In this document: piece after piece, positions 38,501-50,500 of the stretch
Layout of the letters: each line of letters opens with the position of its first letter
How positions within the stretch are numbered: position 1 is the first letter of the stretch
Source of the DNA: Cyrtodaria siliqua
Lineage: Eukaryota; Mollusca; Bivalvia; Adapedonta; Hiatellidae
DNA: 64,000 bases
NCBI GenBank assembly: GCA_037043455.1
Contig: JAWPHD010001215.1
Coordinates: forward strand, 124,001-188,000
Direction: 5' to 3'
Notes under the pieces: model-generated
What the model was told of the DNA's origin: nothing
Database searches by the model: none
What the model saw: only the letters and a program-made list of their open reading frames with translations
Position numbers and translations under genes: made by a program

Positions 38501-41500
38501 TTCCATCAAGTAGTTTCAGGAGTGGTCGTCACAAGCTTTTCCTATATAACTCTATGTAAACAAAGATGGCCGCTGGCAGCCATCTTTGAGATCCAATCAA
38601 AATGATGTTTGGTTAGGACCAACTATATGTCGTGCCAGTCCTTTTGGTAAAGGTTCCAAATCAATATCCCTTATGGTTTTTGAGAAGTAGTCGCCACAAA
38701 ATCACATTTTTAAAATCTATTTGTAGCCGTGGCGGCCATCTTGAATTTCTGGCTGACCTGAATTTTTGCTAGGACATACATGCGATACTTTCAGGACCTC
38801 AATCTGGGAGTTTAGTGATTTTTTTAAGGGAGATTCATGCAAAAATCTGGGAGGTTTTTTCGCGGGCTATTTTTAGCGCGCGAGCAGTATTTTATACCCA
38901 AATTTCATAAAGGAATACCTAACAATACACTTTTAAACAAGTTTCTTCATTGATGTCAGGGGAGATAACATGAATGAATAAAAAAAGTTTTTAAACAATA
39001 TTTTATTTAATAACCAATGATAAACATGTTCACTGTTCATTTCGCTGTTATTTGGTTATGCTCAATAATCTGCTTTAATACTTACAGACAGTGTCCCTTT
39101 GAAGTTTGTTGTTATATTTTCGTACTTACAAAACATAAAAATATTGAGAAAGTAAGAGTATAATAAAAAAAATAAAAATTAAAAAACAAAAAATCTTCTT
39201 TTTTTTCCCCACCCACTCCACCAAATATTGGCCGCGATGTTTCAAAAACGGCCGAGCAAAAGACAGCTGCACGGTTGGCTGCCTAATAATCTCACCTCTG
39301 GAAAATAACCGATAGTATGAATCAAATTGAGTCTGATGTACAATAGTATGAATCTAATTGAGTACGAAGTACGAAATTTCGTAGGAGTTGTCGTTCTTGA
39401 ATTCATTCTATTTTTAGAAGCAACAACACCTTGACAAATCTGCTTACCAGCGAGTATTGATTCGAGAAAAAAATGTGTTTTTTAACTTGAAAAACTCCCC
39501 ATCTTGATTAAAAATGTTTGAGAACCCATCTTGATTTATTTACTTTAGATACCTACCCCCATTCCCCACAACTCAATTGTTTTTGTGTGAGATTTCTACT
39601 TTCGTTTTCGCTATCCGACTGCATCTCCCTTAACAAACATTCATTTTCCACTTGACGCCGGCAATTTGTTTCAAGTCGTATCTAACCTGTTTAATTACAG
39701 ACATCATTAAATACTTCATAAGTGTGCTGCTAATCCTTTGGTCAGATCAATTAAGCCAATAAACTGTTTGCAAATAAGTTTCACCCACTTTCCCCCAGGC
39801 TATTGATCCAGGTGAAATCCAGGTGAAATAGATCGATGATTTTCGAAAAATCGATTTTAGCAATTTTACCGGAGTTTTTCACACAATTCCGTGGGGCCGG
39901 GAGGAGGGTTAGAATTCCGTGAGATTTCATCTCACGCCGTGAGGTATCACATGTATGCTAGGATCAACCAGACATCAAGAGCAACATTTCTGTCAAGTTT
40001 CACGGATGGACGGACGACGCACCACAGCATAAGCTCTGCTGATTTTTGATCAGTTGAGCTAAATATACCGAATATCATTTAATAATATGCAAGCAGATTT
40101 GAAGTCAAAATTATACTGGATCCATTATGTGGTTTAGCCTTAATTCCATTAAGCAATTGGAAAGCTTATCAATAAACTGAGTCTGCAACTTTCATCTCTT
40201 GTTTGTTTAGTGCTGTGTGGCGGCCGTAAAAGGTTGCCCCCAACTACATATCAGTAGTGTTATTACTTACTGGTTCTGTGGGATCATCAAGCCAGCCAGA
40301 TCTTTGTTGCTTTAAAGTGGAATCAATAAAACTGAGTCTGCTACTTTCATCTCTTGTTTGTGTTTGTTGCTTCCAAGGGATCCCCTTTTCAGTATTTATT
40401 GACATTCACACTAGCAATTTTTAGTGCTGTCTGGCGGCCGTAAAAAGTCGCCCCGACTACAAAGTAGTAGTGTTATTACTTACTGGTCCTTTGGGATCAT
40501 CAAGCCCAAACTTTGTGGCTTTAAAGTAGAATATCGCTTAAGCCGGTGCTAGGAGGCGTATAAAACCGTATAAAACAATAAAACCAAGTCTGCTACTTTT
40601 ATCTCTTGTTGTGTTTGTTGCTTCCAAGGGATCCCCTTTTCAGTATTTATCGATACTGATCATTCTGCCAAGTTTCACTGAAATCCAGCCAGGAGTTCAG
40701 GAAAACTAATTCGGACAAAGTATGTGTATAACGGGCAATTACTGTGTCAAAAATCATTAATCAAAAACACGGTGATGATATGTGCAACTAGACTTGTTGC
40801 TGATCATCCCTGCCAAGTTTCGTTGAAAACCAGCCAGGCATTCTGGAGAACTAGCCTGTACAAAGTTAGTGTATTAACACCTTTAAATGGCCAAAAGTCA
40901 TTCAACCAGAACATGGCAACAGGGCACTAGTCAGCTTTTAGGGGACTGGGGCCAGGGCCCTCAGGAAGGGGAATTTGCGTTGTTTTCAATACCAAAGGGG
41001 AATTTCTAAGAAACACAAATTAGTGTGTTTTTTTTATTATTTAAGTGGTACCAAGAATTTACCATTCCAAATTGCAAAATGTATGCTGTTTTCCTGTATT
41101 GGATTAAAACATTTCTAATAAAAAAAATAAATTTAAGAGGGGAATTTTTCACAGGAAAAGGGGGAAAATATATACATTTAGGGGAGGGGAATTTCGGCCC
41201 CAAAAATGGCCAAACCAGTGCCCTGGGCTTGGTACTCATCAACCCTGCCAAATTTTTTTGAAATTCGGCAAGGAGTTCAAAAGAGACTAGTCAGGATAAA
41301 GTTTGGGTATCAAAACCATTAAAAAAAACATTCAACTTTAACACGGTGATGATATGCACCATTAGGCCTAGTACTAATCATCCCTGCAAAGTTTCACTAA
41401 AATCCGTCCATGTATTAAAACCTTTAAAGGGCCATATGTCCGCCAAAAATCTTTCAACCGCAATATGGTAATGACATGCATAACTAGGCTTGGAACTGAT

Positions 41501-44500
41501 CATCCCTGCAAAGTTTCGTTGAAATCTGGCCGGGGTTCAGAAGAATTATTCCAGACAAATTTGTGTATTAAAACCTTTATACAAGAGGTCAATGACCTTG
41601 AAGCGCTATTTTTAGCTGTGGCGGCCATCTTGAACTTCCGGCCGACCTGAAATTTTGCTAGGATCAATAAGACACCAAGAGCAACATTCCTGTGAAGTTT
41701 CATGAAAATCTGTCAAGTAGTTTCAGAGAAGTAGTTGCTACAAGTTTTCATTATATAACTCTATGTAAACAAAGATGGCCGCCGACAGCCATGTTTAACA
41801 TTGAATCAAAATAATGCTCGACTCGGATAACCATCATGTCATGCTCATCATTTTAGAAAAAGTCCAATATCAATATCTCTTATAGTTTTCAAGAAGTAGT
41901 TGCTACATATTTTTTATAAATCTATTTTTAGCCATGGTGGCCATCTTGAATTTCCGGCCGACCTGAAATTTTCCTAAGATCAATTAGACATCGAGAGCAA
42001 CATTCGTGTGAAGTTTCATGAAAATCCATCAAGTGGTTTCTGAGGAGTAGTCGCTACAAGTTTTCATTATATAACTCTAGGTAAACAAAGATGGCTACTG
42101 GCAGCCATGTTTAATGTCGAATCAAAATAATGTTTGACTCAAATAACCATCATGTCATGCTGATCATTTTAGAAAAAATCCCATATCAATATCACTTATA
42201 GTTTTCAAGAAGTAGTCGCTACAAACTTGTTAAAATCTATTTTTAGCCATGGTGGCCATCTTGAATTTCCGGCCAATCTGAAATTTTGCTAGGATCAATT
42301 AAACATCAAGAGAAACATTCCTGTGAAGTTTCATGAAAATCCGTCAAGTAGTTTCAGAGGTGTAGTCACTACAAGTTTTCATTATATAACTAAAAAAAAG
42401 ACAGCCGCTGACAGCCATGTTTAACATCGAATCAAAACGATTTTTGACAAGTACCAACATCATGTCATGCTGATCATTTTAGAAAAAGTCCCATATCAAT
42501 ATCACTTATAGTTTTCAAGAAGTAGTCGCTACAAACTTGTATTTTGAAAATATATTTTTAGCCATGGCGGCCATCTTGAATTTCCGGCCGACCTGAAATT
42601 TTGCTAGAAACAATTAGACATCAAGAGCAACATTCGTGTGAAGTTTCATGAAAATCCGTTGAGTAGTTTCAGAGGAGTAGTCGCTACAAGTTATCATTAT
42701 ATAACTCTATGTAAACAAAGATGGCCACAGGCAGCCATATTTAACGTCGAATCAAAATAATGTTCGAATCGAATAACCATCATGTCATGCTGATCATTTT
42801 AGAAAAAGTCCCATATCAATATCTCTTATAGTTTTCAAGAAGTAGTCGCTACAAACTTATTCTTTAAAAATCTATTTTTAGCAGTGGCGGCCATCTTGAA
42901 TTTCCGGCCGACCTGAAATTTTGCTAGGATCCATAAGACATCAAGAGCAACATTCCTGTGAATTTTCATGAAAATCCGTCAAGTAGTTTCAGAGGAGTAG
43001 TCGCTACAAGTTTTCATTATATAACTCTATGTTAACAAAGATGGCCACTGGCAGCCATGTTTAACGTCGAATCAAAACGATTTTTGACAAGGACCAACGT
43101 CATGTCATGCTGATCATTTTAGAAAAAGTCCCATATCAATATCACTTATAGTTTTCAAGAAGTAGTCGCTACAAACTTATATTTTAAAACTCTATTTTTA
43201 GCTTTGGTGGCCATCTTGGATTTCACATCAACATGAATTTTTGCTAGGATCAACTAGACTTTATGGACAAAATTTCTGTAAAGTTTCATGAATATCCATC
43301 CAGTAGTTTCAGAGGAGTAGTCGCTACAAATAAAAGTTTACGGATAGACAGACAGACGGACAGACGGACGGACGACGGACGCCGCACCATGGCATAAGCT
43401 CTCTGCTGATCTCTGATCAGTCGAGCTAAAAACACTACCTATATCTACGCGATTTTTAATGTAACATAATACTCAATATTACTGTATTTATATGTATACA
43501 AAGCTATTTTATGAGTATTCTAAGAAGAAACATGGTCCGTATTCCAGTTCTGTAAATTATTAATTATGATCAAAACAATATCTTGAATAAAATGCTACCC
43601 TGCCGTTTATTCCTGCAAGAGAACTAAGAGTTTTTATGATTTTCTCAGACATGGGCAATGCTATTCAGTTGATCGAAAGCAAACTATTCGGGGCAGTTCC
43701 AATAGTAAACGAATCGATCTGAACTCTTCGCCAATTCGATGAGGCAGTTCCGATTGTAAACGAATAAGATCGGAAAATCTCCACAATCGGCTTGTCTAAA
43801 ACAATTACGAATACAATTTCAAAATTCCGATCTTTTCAATCCTGTTTTCCCCCAGCAAAACTCATATTACATGGGGTGAAATTATTGCCATTTACCTTTT
43901 TCATAGTCCTCTTTATAATTAAGTAAAGTTTATAGCAATTGGTGGACAAAAATATACAGGTAGAGACTCTTTAAAGGGCCGTAACTCTGCCAAAAATCAT
44001 TCAACCAGAACACGGCAATGATATGCATAATTAGGCTTGGCACCGATCATCCCTGCAGAGTTTCGTTAAAATCCGGCCAAACGACCCTTATCGTCTTAAT
44101 GTGGCAAGTACAGCATTTTAACTAAATCAAGGGCTGTAACCCAGGTGTTACTCAACCGATTTGGCTGGTTTTCAAACTTGTCTGAGCTTTCATTGATATT
44201 AGCAACCTGCATAAGTTTGGTAAAGATCAAATAATAAATGAAGGTGCTAGAGTGTTTGCAAGGCAGAAAAATGCATTTTTAACAAAAACAAGGACCATAA
44301 CTCTGAAGTAAATGGTCCGATCTGGCTGTTTTCAAACTCATCCAAAATGTCATTGATATTAACAATCTGTGCAAGTTTGGTAAAGATCAATTAATAAATG
44401 AAGGTGCTAGAGTGTTCACAAGGCAATATGGCTTTTTTTTCAGAAAAACAAGGGCCCTAACTCTGCTGTTACTAACCTGATTTGGTTGGTTTTCAAACTC

Positions 44501-47500
44501 GTCCAAGCTTTCATCGATATTAACAATCTGGTAAAGTTTGGTAAAGATCAGATGAACAAGAGGCCCAAGAGGGCCTGTTGATGCTCTACTTGCTAAAATG
44601 GCTCATATCTAAGGTTGTCGTTATAAATTCCTATCAGTACTTCTATTAAACTAGGAGGCCATGGCCTACATGTCGAGCCTTATTATAAAGGTCCAGATTT
44701 TTGATTTGAACAACACCAATGTCAATCCCAAAAGATATTAAATTAATGTCATTAAGAGTGGGGGATGCATGTCGTAGTGGAGACCGGTCGTGACCTATAT
44801 TTCATTAAAGTAGGTCACAGCGACCTGAAATTTTGGTGAAGTTTGGTGAAATCTTGAAAGAAAGAAGCAAGATAAGCATGTTGTAGCGGAGGCTGATGTG
44901 ACCTATATTTTGTGAAAAGTAAGTCACAGCGACAAGGAACATTCTGGTGAAGTTTGGTGAAAATCCTGCACGAAGAAGCAAGATACGCATATCATAGCAG
45001 AGACCAAACATGACCAATATTTCGTCAAAAGTAGGTCACAACGATGTTAGATGCATATAAGAAACATTCTGGTATTCGAACTCGTCCAAGCTTTCACTGA
45101 CATTAGGGCTGCGTACCGGTTTCCGGTATACATCGAATACCGGTATTTATGGTTCGATCGATATATCGTATCGAACGTGTCCATATTGGTCAAAATATCG
45201 ATCAAAAGTGAACTCTCTCCCATTGCATACAGTACAGCTCACGCGAAGCCCACACTTTACTCTTTCACGCCGAGTGAGGAATTTACAAATCGCGTAATTA
45301 CGCGGAGTTTCGATGATAAAACTACGCGGAGTCGGAAAAGCTTCTCAGCGTACTTACGCCACGAAAGTACGCCACGATACTCCGCTATCAAAAACTCGGA
45401 GTTCGTCGAGTAAAAACTGCACAGGTAAGAGGTGCAACTTTTTCTAATTGCAGTCATTTTAATGCATAATTATTCAAAAACTTTAGAAAAAATCGAAGCA
45501 GAAGACTTTTTGTTTTGTTTTGTAAAAGCGGATGTGGGAATATTTGAATGCCTGGATTATGTATACTGGGTCACGACAGTTATATGGCGGTTCCTATTAC
45601 CGTCTTCGCGGCGACTGAACATAATATTCAATTAGTAATTATACTGGAAATTATAATTTTCTTTTTAATTAGTCTTTCTTTGGAATTTTTTTTACTATTC
45701 TGATGTTTATTATTACATCGATGGGTTCTTTAGTCAGAAATAATCAGAAAAATGGTAAAGCATTCCGGGTCATAAACCCGTTATTAGTGCCACCTTGTAC
45801 AAAGATACATACATGGCTAAGGATTATGGGTATTTAGTATTTATGTCGGTAGGAAAACTGTTGACTTTCGGACAACAAAAACGATCCAAACTTGTGATTA
45901 AATGCATTAAAAGTATGTATTTGTTTCGAAATTTATTCATTGTATTTATCAGTCGTGTCAACTCTGTATATAAAAGATGCACTCAGCGTCTCATCCAGGC
46001 CACCTCTGTTGCATCAGAGCGAGTATTTTCGACATCTGGGGATATTCTATCAGCAGAGAGGTCGTGCCTGAATGATGATGCCTTGGATGCAATGATATTC
46101 TTGAAAAAGAATTTAGATAAAGCTTCTGTGTTTACTTTTTGAATGAATAAATGACAAAACGTTTACATTTTAGTCTTTTATTACTGCTGAAAAAATATCA
46201 TATGATATATCGAATATCGATCATTTTGTATCGATCATTCTGACCGATACGCAGCCCTAACTGACATCTGGTAAAGTTGGGTAAAGATCGGATGAAAAAC
46301 GAAGGACCTATTGTGTTTACAAGGCAAAGTTTTAATTAAATCAAGGACCATAACTCCGGTGTTACTGGTCCGAACTAGCTGGTTTTCGAGCTCGTCTGAG
46401 CTTTGATTGATATCAACAATCTGGTAAAGTTTGAAAAAGATCAGGTGAAAAATGAAGGCCCTATCATTTTAACAACAAAATATATAAATTTTAACTAAAT
46501 CAAGGGCCATAACTCATAAAATGTTACTTGTTCGAACTGGCTGGTCCGAACTGGCTGGTTTTCGAAATCCGAGCTTTCACTGATATCAATCTGGTAAAGT
46601 TTGAAAAAGATTGGATGAAAAACAAAGGCGCTATTGTGTTAACAAGGCAAAAAGGTTAACGGACGGACGGACGGACGACTCTCCATCCCATAAGCTCCCA
46701 AATGCAGTTGCTAGTGTTGACATCAAAAAGTTAACACATTCAATAATTAAAGGGCCATAACTTCGGTGTTACTGGTCCGATCTGGTTGGTTTTCGAACTT
46801 GGCCGAGTTTTCTTCAATATCAACAATCTGGGTGGTAAAGGTAGGATGCAAAATGCAGGCGCTAGAGTGTTGACAAGACAAAATATAGCAATTTTCATTC
46901 ATTCAAGGGCAATAACTGTGTCTGATCTAGCTGTTTTTTTACCTCGTCCGAGCTTTTATTGATATTAATAGTCTGGTAAAGTTTGGTAAAGATCGGACGA
47001 AAAATGAAGGTGCTAGAGTGTTGACATCAAAAAGTTCACGGACGACGGACTAAAGACCATGGCATTAAGTTCTACTGGCCTTGGCCTTTGGCCAGTAGAG
47101 CTAAAAATGGGGAAATCTGCATGATTTAAAAGAAATTTGGGTGTAAAAGGGACCTTATACAGGTTGCTGCAAAGGGTAAAAAGGCCCTGCTTATATATTG
47201 TGATGTTATGCTAGTCCTTTTGTACAGTATGAATATATGCATTTCTAGTTTAACTACGAGGGGTGATCGAGGGGTGATCCAGAAATAATGAGACTGATGC
47301 AGACAAATCATTACTAACGCAATGAAAATTTGCGACCATTGAACAACGGATAATTTTATACTGTCGCAATATTCAAATTTTTTAATACAGTTCCTATATT
47401 TACAATATACTCACTGATTATTATCTTAACATGCTTAACTGTCAATCTGGGATTTTAATTGATAACTATATTACGTATACCATTCTATTAAATACCAAAT

Positions 47501-50500
47501 AACACTTACCTCTTATAACATATGAATCTAGTGCTGTAACCATGGTATCCAAAGCCTCCGTTCTCGAAGAACCGTATGTTACAAGCTAAAAACAAATGTT
47601 TCAAGAATGATATATACGTATATGTTATAATTAGTTCATTTTATACTTTTTAATCGAATATTCCAATTGTACGTTGTTTTTCTTCAAAACTGGATTTTAA
47701 GGTTTTATTAAATACTTGTCTAGTGGCCGAATGGTTAACGACGTTGCATTGTAAACCTTCGCCTCTCATCGCTGCGTGTTCGAATCCCACTGAGAGCTCG
47801 ACTTGTAAGTCAGGAAGTGTCGATTCTAACAGATGGCGGGAAGCATACAATACTGGTTCTACCCAGGAAAAGTGGGTGGTCTGCCTCCACCACAAAAATC
47901 ATATATAACCTTACATGAGTTGAAAATGACGTAAAACACCATACAAACAAACAAATAAACAAATACTTGTACATCACAGATTAAGCCAATACCAGTATAT
48001 ATGTAAACAGCTAATGTCCATTTTAAGTGTTTAGAAATAAATTATAAACAGCTCAATTCATGATGGCTGCCACTGTCTGAAGAGTCCTAATTATAAATAT
48101 AACTAGAACTATCACTGTAGGTGATAAATACACCTGCAAACAGTAAGATCAAGGGCAATAACTCTGCATGATAAAATTGTGTCATGTCATGTGCATGTAC
48201 ACTTCATGTTTATCTTGTACACAAAGTTTTAATTCAATATCTTCCAAATTGTAAAAGTAGTTTGCTCCACAAGATTGCATATGCTGAATAAAGCAATGGT
48301 TACTACGTGCAAGGGCAATAACTCTGCATGGAATTGACTGAGCCGCATCAAAACTCTGTCACGCATATCTAAACTTTATGATGATCAAATACACAAAGTT
48401 TCAATTCAATATCTTAATAACTGTTGAAGTAGTTCTCTCCACAGTATTGCATATGCTAAATAGCAATTTTGACTAAGTTCAAGAGAAATAACTCTGCATG
48501 GCATTGACTGAGCCAAACAAAAATTGTGTCACGCACATATACACTTCATTATGATCATGTATACAACCGTAGTAGTAGTTCACTCCACAAGATTGTATAT
48601 GATGAATACAGCAATTGAATTTTGACTAAGTTCAAGAGCAATAATTCTGCATGGAATTAACCCAGCCGAACCAAAATTGTGTCTCACACATCTTCACTTC
48701 ATGTTGACCGTGTATACAAAGTTTCAATTCAATATCTTGAAAACAAAATTGCAAATGCTGAATATAGCAATTTTGACTAACTGCAAGGGCAATAAGTCTG
48801 CATGGAATTGACCGAGCCGAACCAAAATTGGGTCAAGCATATTTTCACTTCATTTTAATCAGGTATACAAAGTTTCAATTCAATATCTTGAAAATTGTAG
48901 AAGTTTGCTCCACAATATTGCATATGCTGAATACAGCAATTTTGACTAAGGGCAATAACTCTGCATGAAATCTAGCGAGCCACACCAAAATTGTGTCATG
49001 CACATGTATACAAAGTTTCAATTCTGTATCTTGAAAACGGTAGAAGTAGTTCGCTCCACAAGATTCAACAGACCGACCGACAGACCGTGTATAAATAGTT
49101 CAATTCAAGCTGGCTGCTAACATCTGGAGAGTCCTCATTATAAATATATATAGCTCAATTCAAGATGGCTGCCACTGTCCAGAGAGTCCAAATTATAAAT
49201 ATAAATAGCTTAATTCAAGATGGCTGTATCAATCTGGACAGTCCTAATTATAAATATAAATAGCTCAATTCAAGATGGTTGTCACCTTCTGTAGAGTCCT
49301 AATTATAAATGTAAATAGCTCAATTCAAGATGGCTGTCACCATCTGGACAGTCCTAATTATAAATATGAATAGCTCAATTCAAGATGGCTGCCACCATCT
49401 TGAGAGTCCTAATTATAAATATAAGCTCAATTCAAGATGGCTGCCACCAACTGTAGAGTCCTAATTATAAATAGCTCAATTCAAGATGGCTGCCACCATC
49501 TGGAGTCCTAATTATGAATATAAATAGCTCAATTTAAGATGGCTGCCACCGTCTGGAGTCCTAATTATAAATAGCTCAATTCAAGATTGCTGCCACTGTC
49601 CCTAGAGTCCTAATTATAAATAGCTCAATTCAAGATGGCTGCTACTATCTGGAGAGTCCTAATTATAATTATAAGCTCAATTCAAGATGGCTGCCACCAA
49701 CTGGAGAGTCCTAATTATAAATAGCTCAATTCAAGATGGCTGCCACCATCTGGAGTCCTAATCATGAATATAAATAGCTCAATTTAAGATGGCTACCATC
49801 GTCTGGAGTCCTAATTATAAATAGCTCAATTCAAGATTGCTGCCTGCCACTGTCAGAAAAGTCCTAATTACAATTCAAGATGGCTGCTTCTAACACATTA
49901 TGTTATTTAGATCTACTCCCATACAGTTTACAGAGGAATCTGGGATAAAGCTACTCTTGCTATGTGTTAATAGATTCCTCCGGTTTTCTACATGTTTAGA
50001 GTGACACTCCAGACGGTACATGTGACTGCTTAACGTCCCATCTAATCAAATGCCACAATTCCTCCTGGAGACCACGTGACACTAGTCTTTTCTGGAACTG
50101 GTCCACAATTCCACCTGGAGACCACGTGACACTAGTCTTTATCTGAAACTGGTCCACAATTCCACCTGGAGACGACCTGACAATAGTCTTTATCTGGAAC
50201 TGGTCCATAATTCCACCTGGAGACCACCTGACAAAAGTCTTTATCTGGAACTGGTCCATAATTCCACCTGGAGACCACCTGACAATAATCTTTATCTGGA
50301 ACTGATCCACAATTCATCCTGGAGACCACGTGGCACTAGTATTTATCTGGAACTGATCACAATTCCACCTGGAGACCACCTGACAATAGTCTTTATCTGG
50401 AACTGGTCCACAATTCCACCTGACAATAGTCTTTAACTGGAACTGTTCCATAATTCCACCTGGAGACCATCTGACAATAGTCTTTATCTGGAACTGATCC

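Larger units (their letters stand above)
36026..40063 (+). mobile_element. Diverged family A Helentron-like element containing two later insertions
   Basis: Begins acaagaggtcaatgatcttg and ends gatttttgatcagttgagct aaa at about 40063. Its units are more diverged than other A copies (ggaccaactacatgtcatgc, ggtaaaggttccaaatcaat). The sequence is split at 36252-37393 by an inverted A copy and at 38775-39957 by a TIR element. It is therefore the oldest layer here. Confidence 0.6.
44556..47107 (+). mobile_element. Family B Helentron-like element, interrupted by a hAT remnant
   Basis: Start acaagaggcccaagagggcc, gatGCTCTACTtGC; end ccttggcctttGGCCAGTAGAGCtaaaa. Internal units match the 19.5-21 kb B copy. 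A second (ggac)n terminal tract at about 46660 suggests two joined copies. The unit ctttcactgacat..ctggtaaag is split by the element at 45104-46259. Confidence 0.65.

Noticed and set aside
40920..41225. hAT-like MITE with CAGGGCACT ends
   Set aside because: The ends are inverted over only about 9 bp and no 8-bp duplication is visible, so it is mentioned only within the surrounding repeat entry.
45051..45413. 120-aa plus ORF at the left end of the hAT element
   Set aside because: It crosses the terminal inverted repeat and target duplication into host repeat DNA and has no transposase features.
47720..47800. A functional tRNA gene
   Set aside because: A and B boxes are present, but the acceptor stem does not close, and the unit continues into a SINE body with tail and target duplication.
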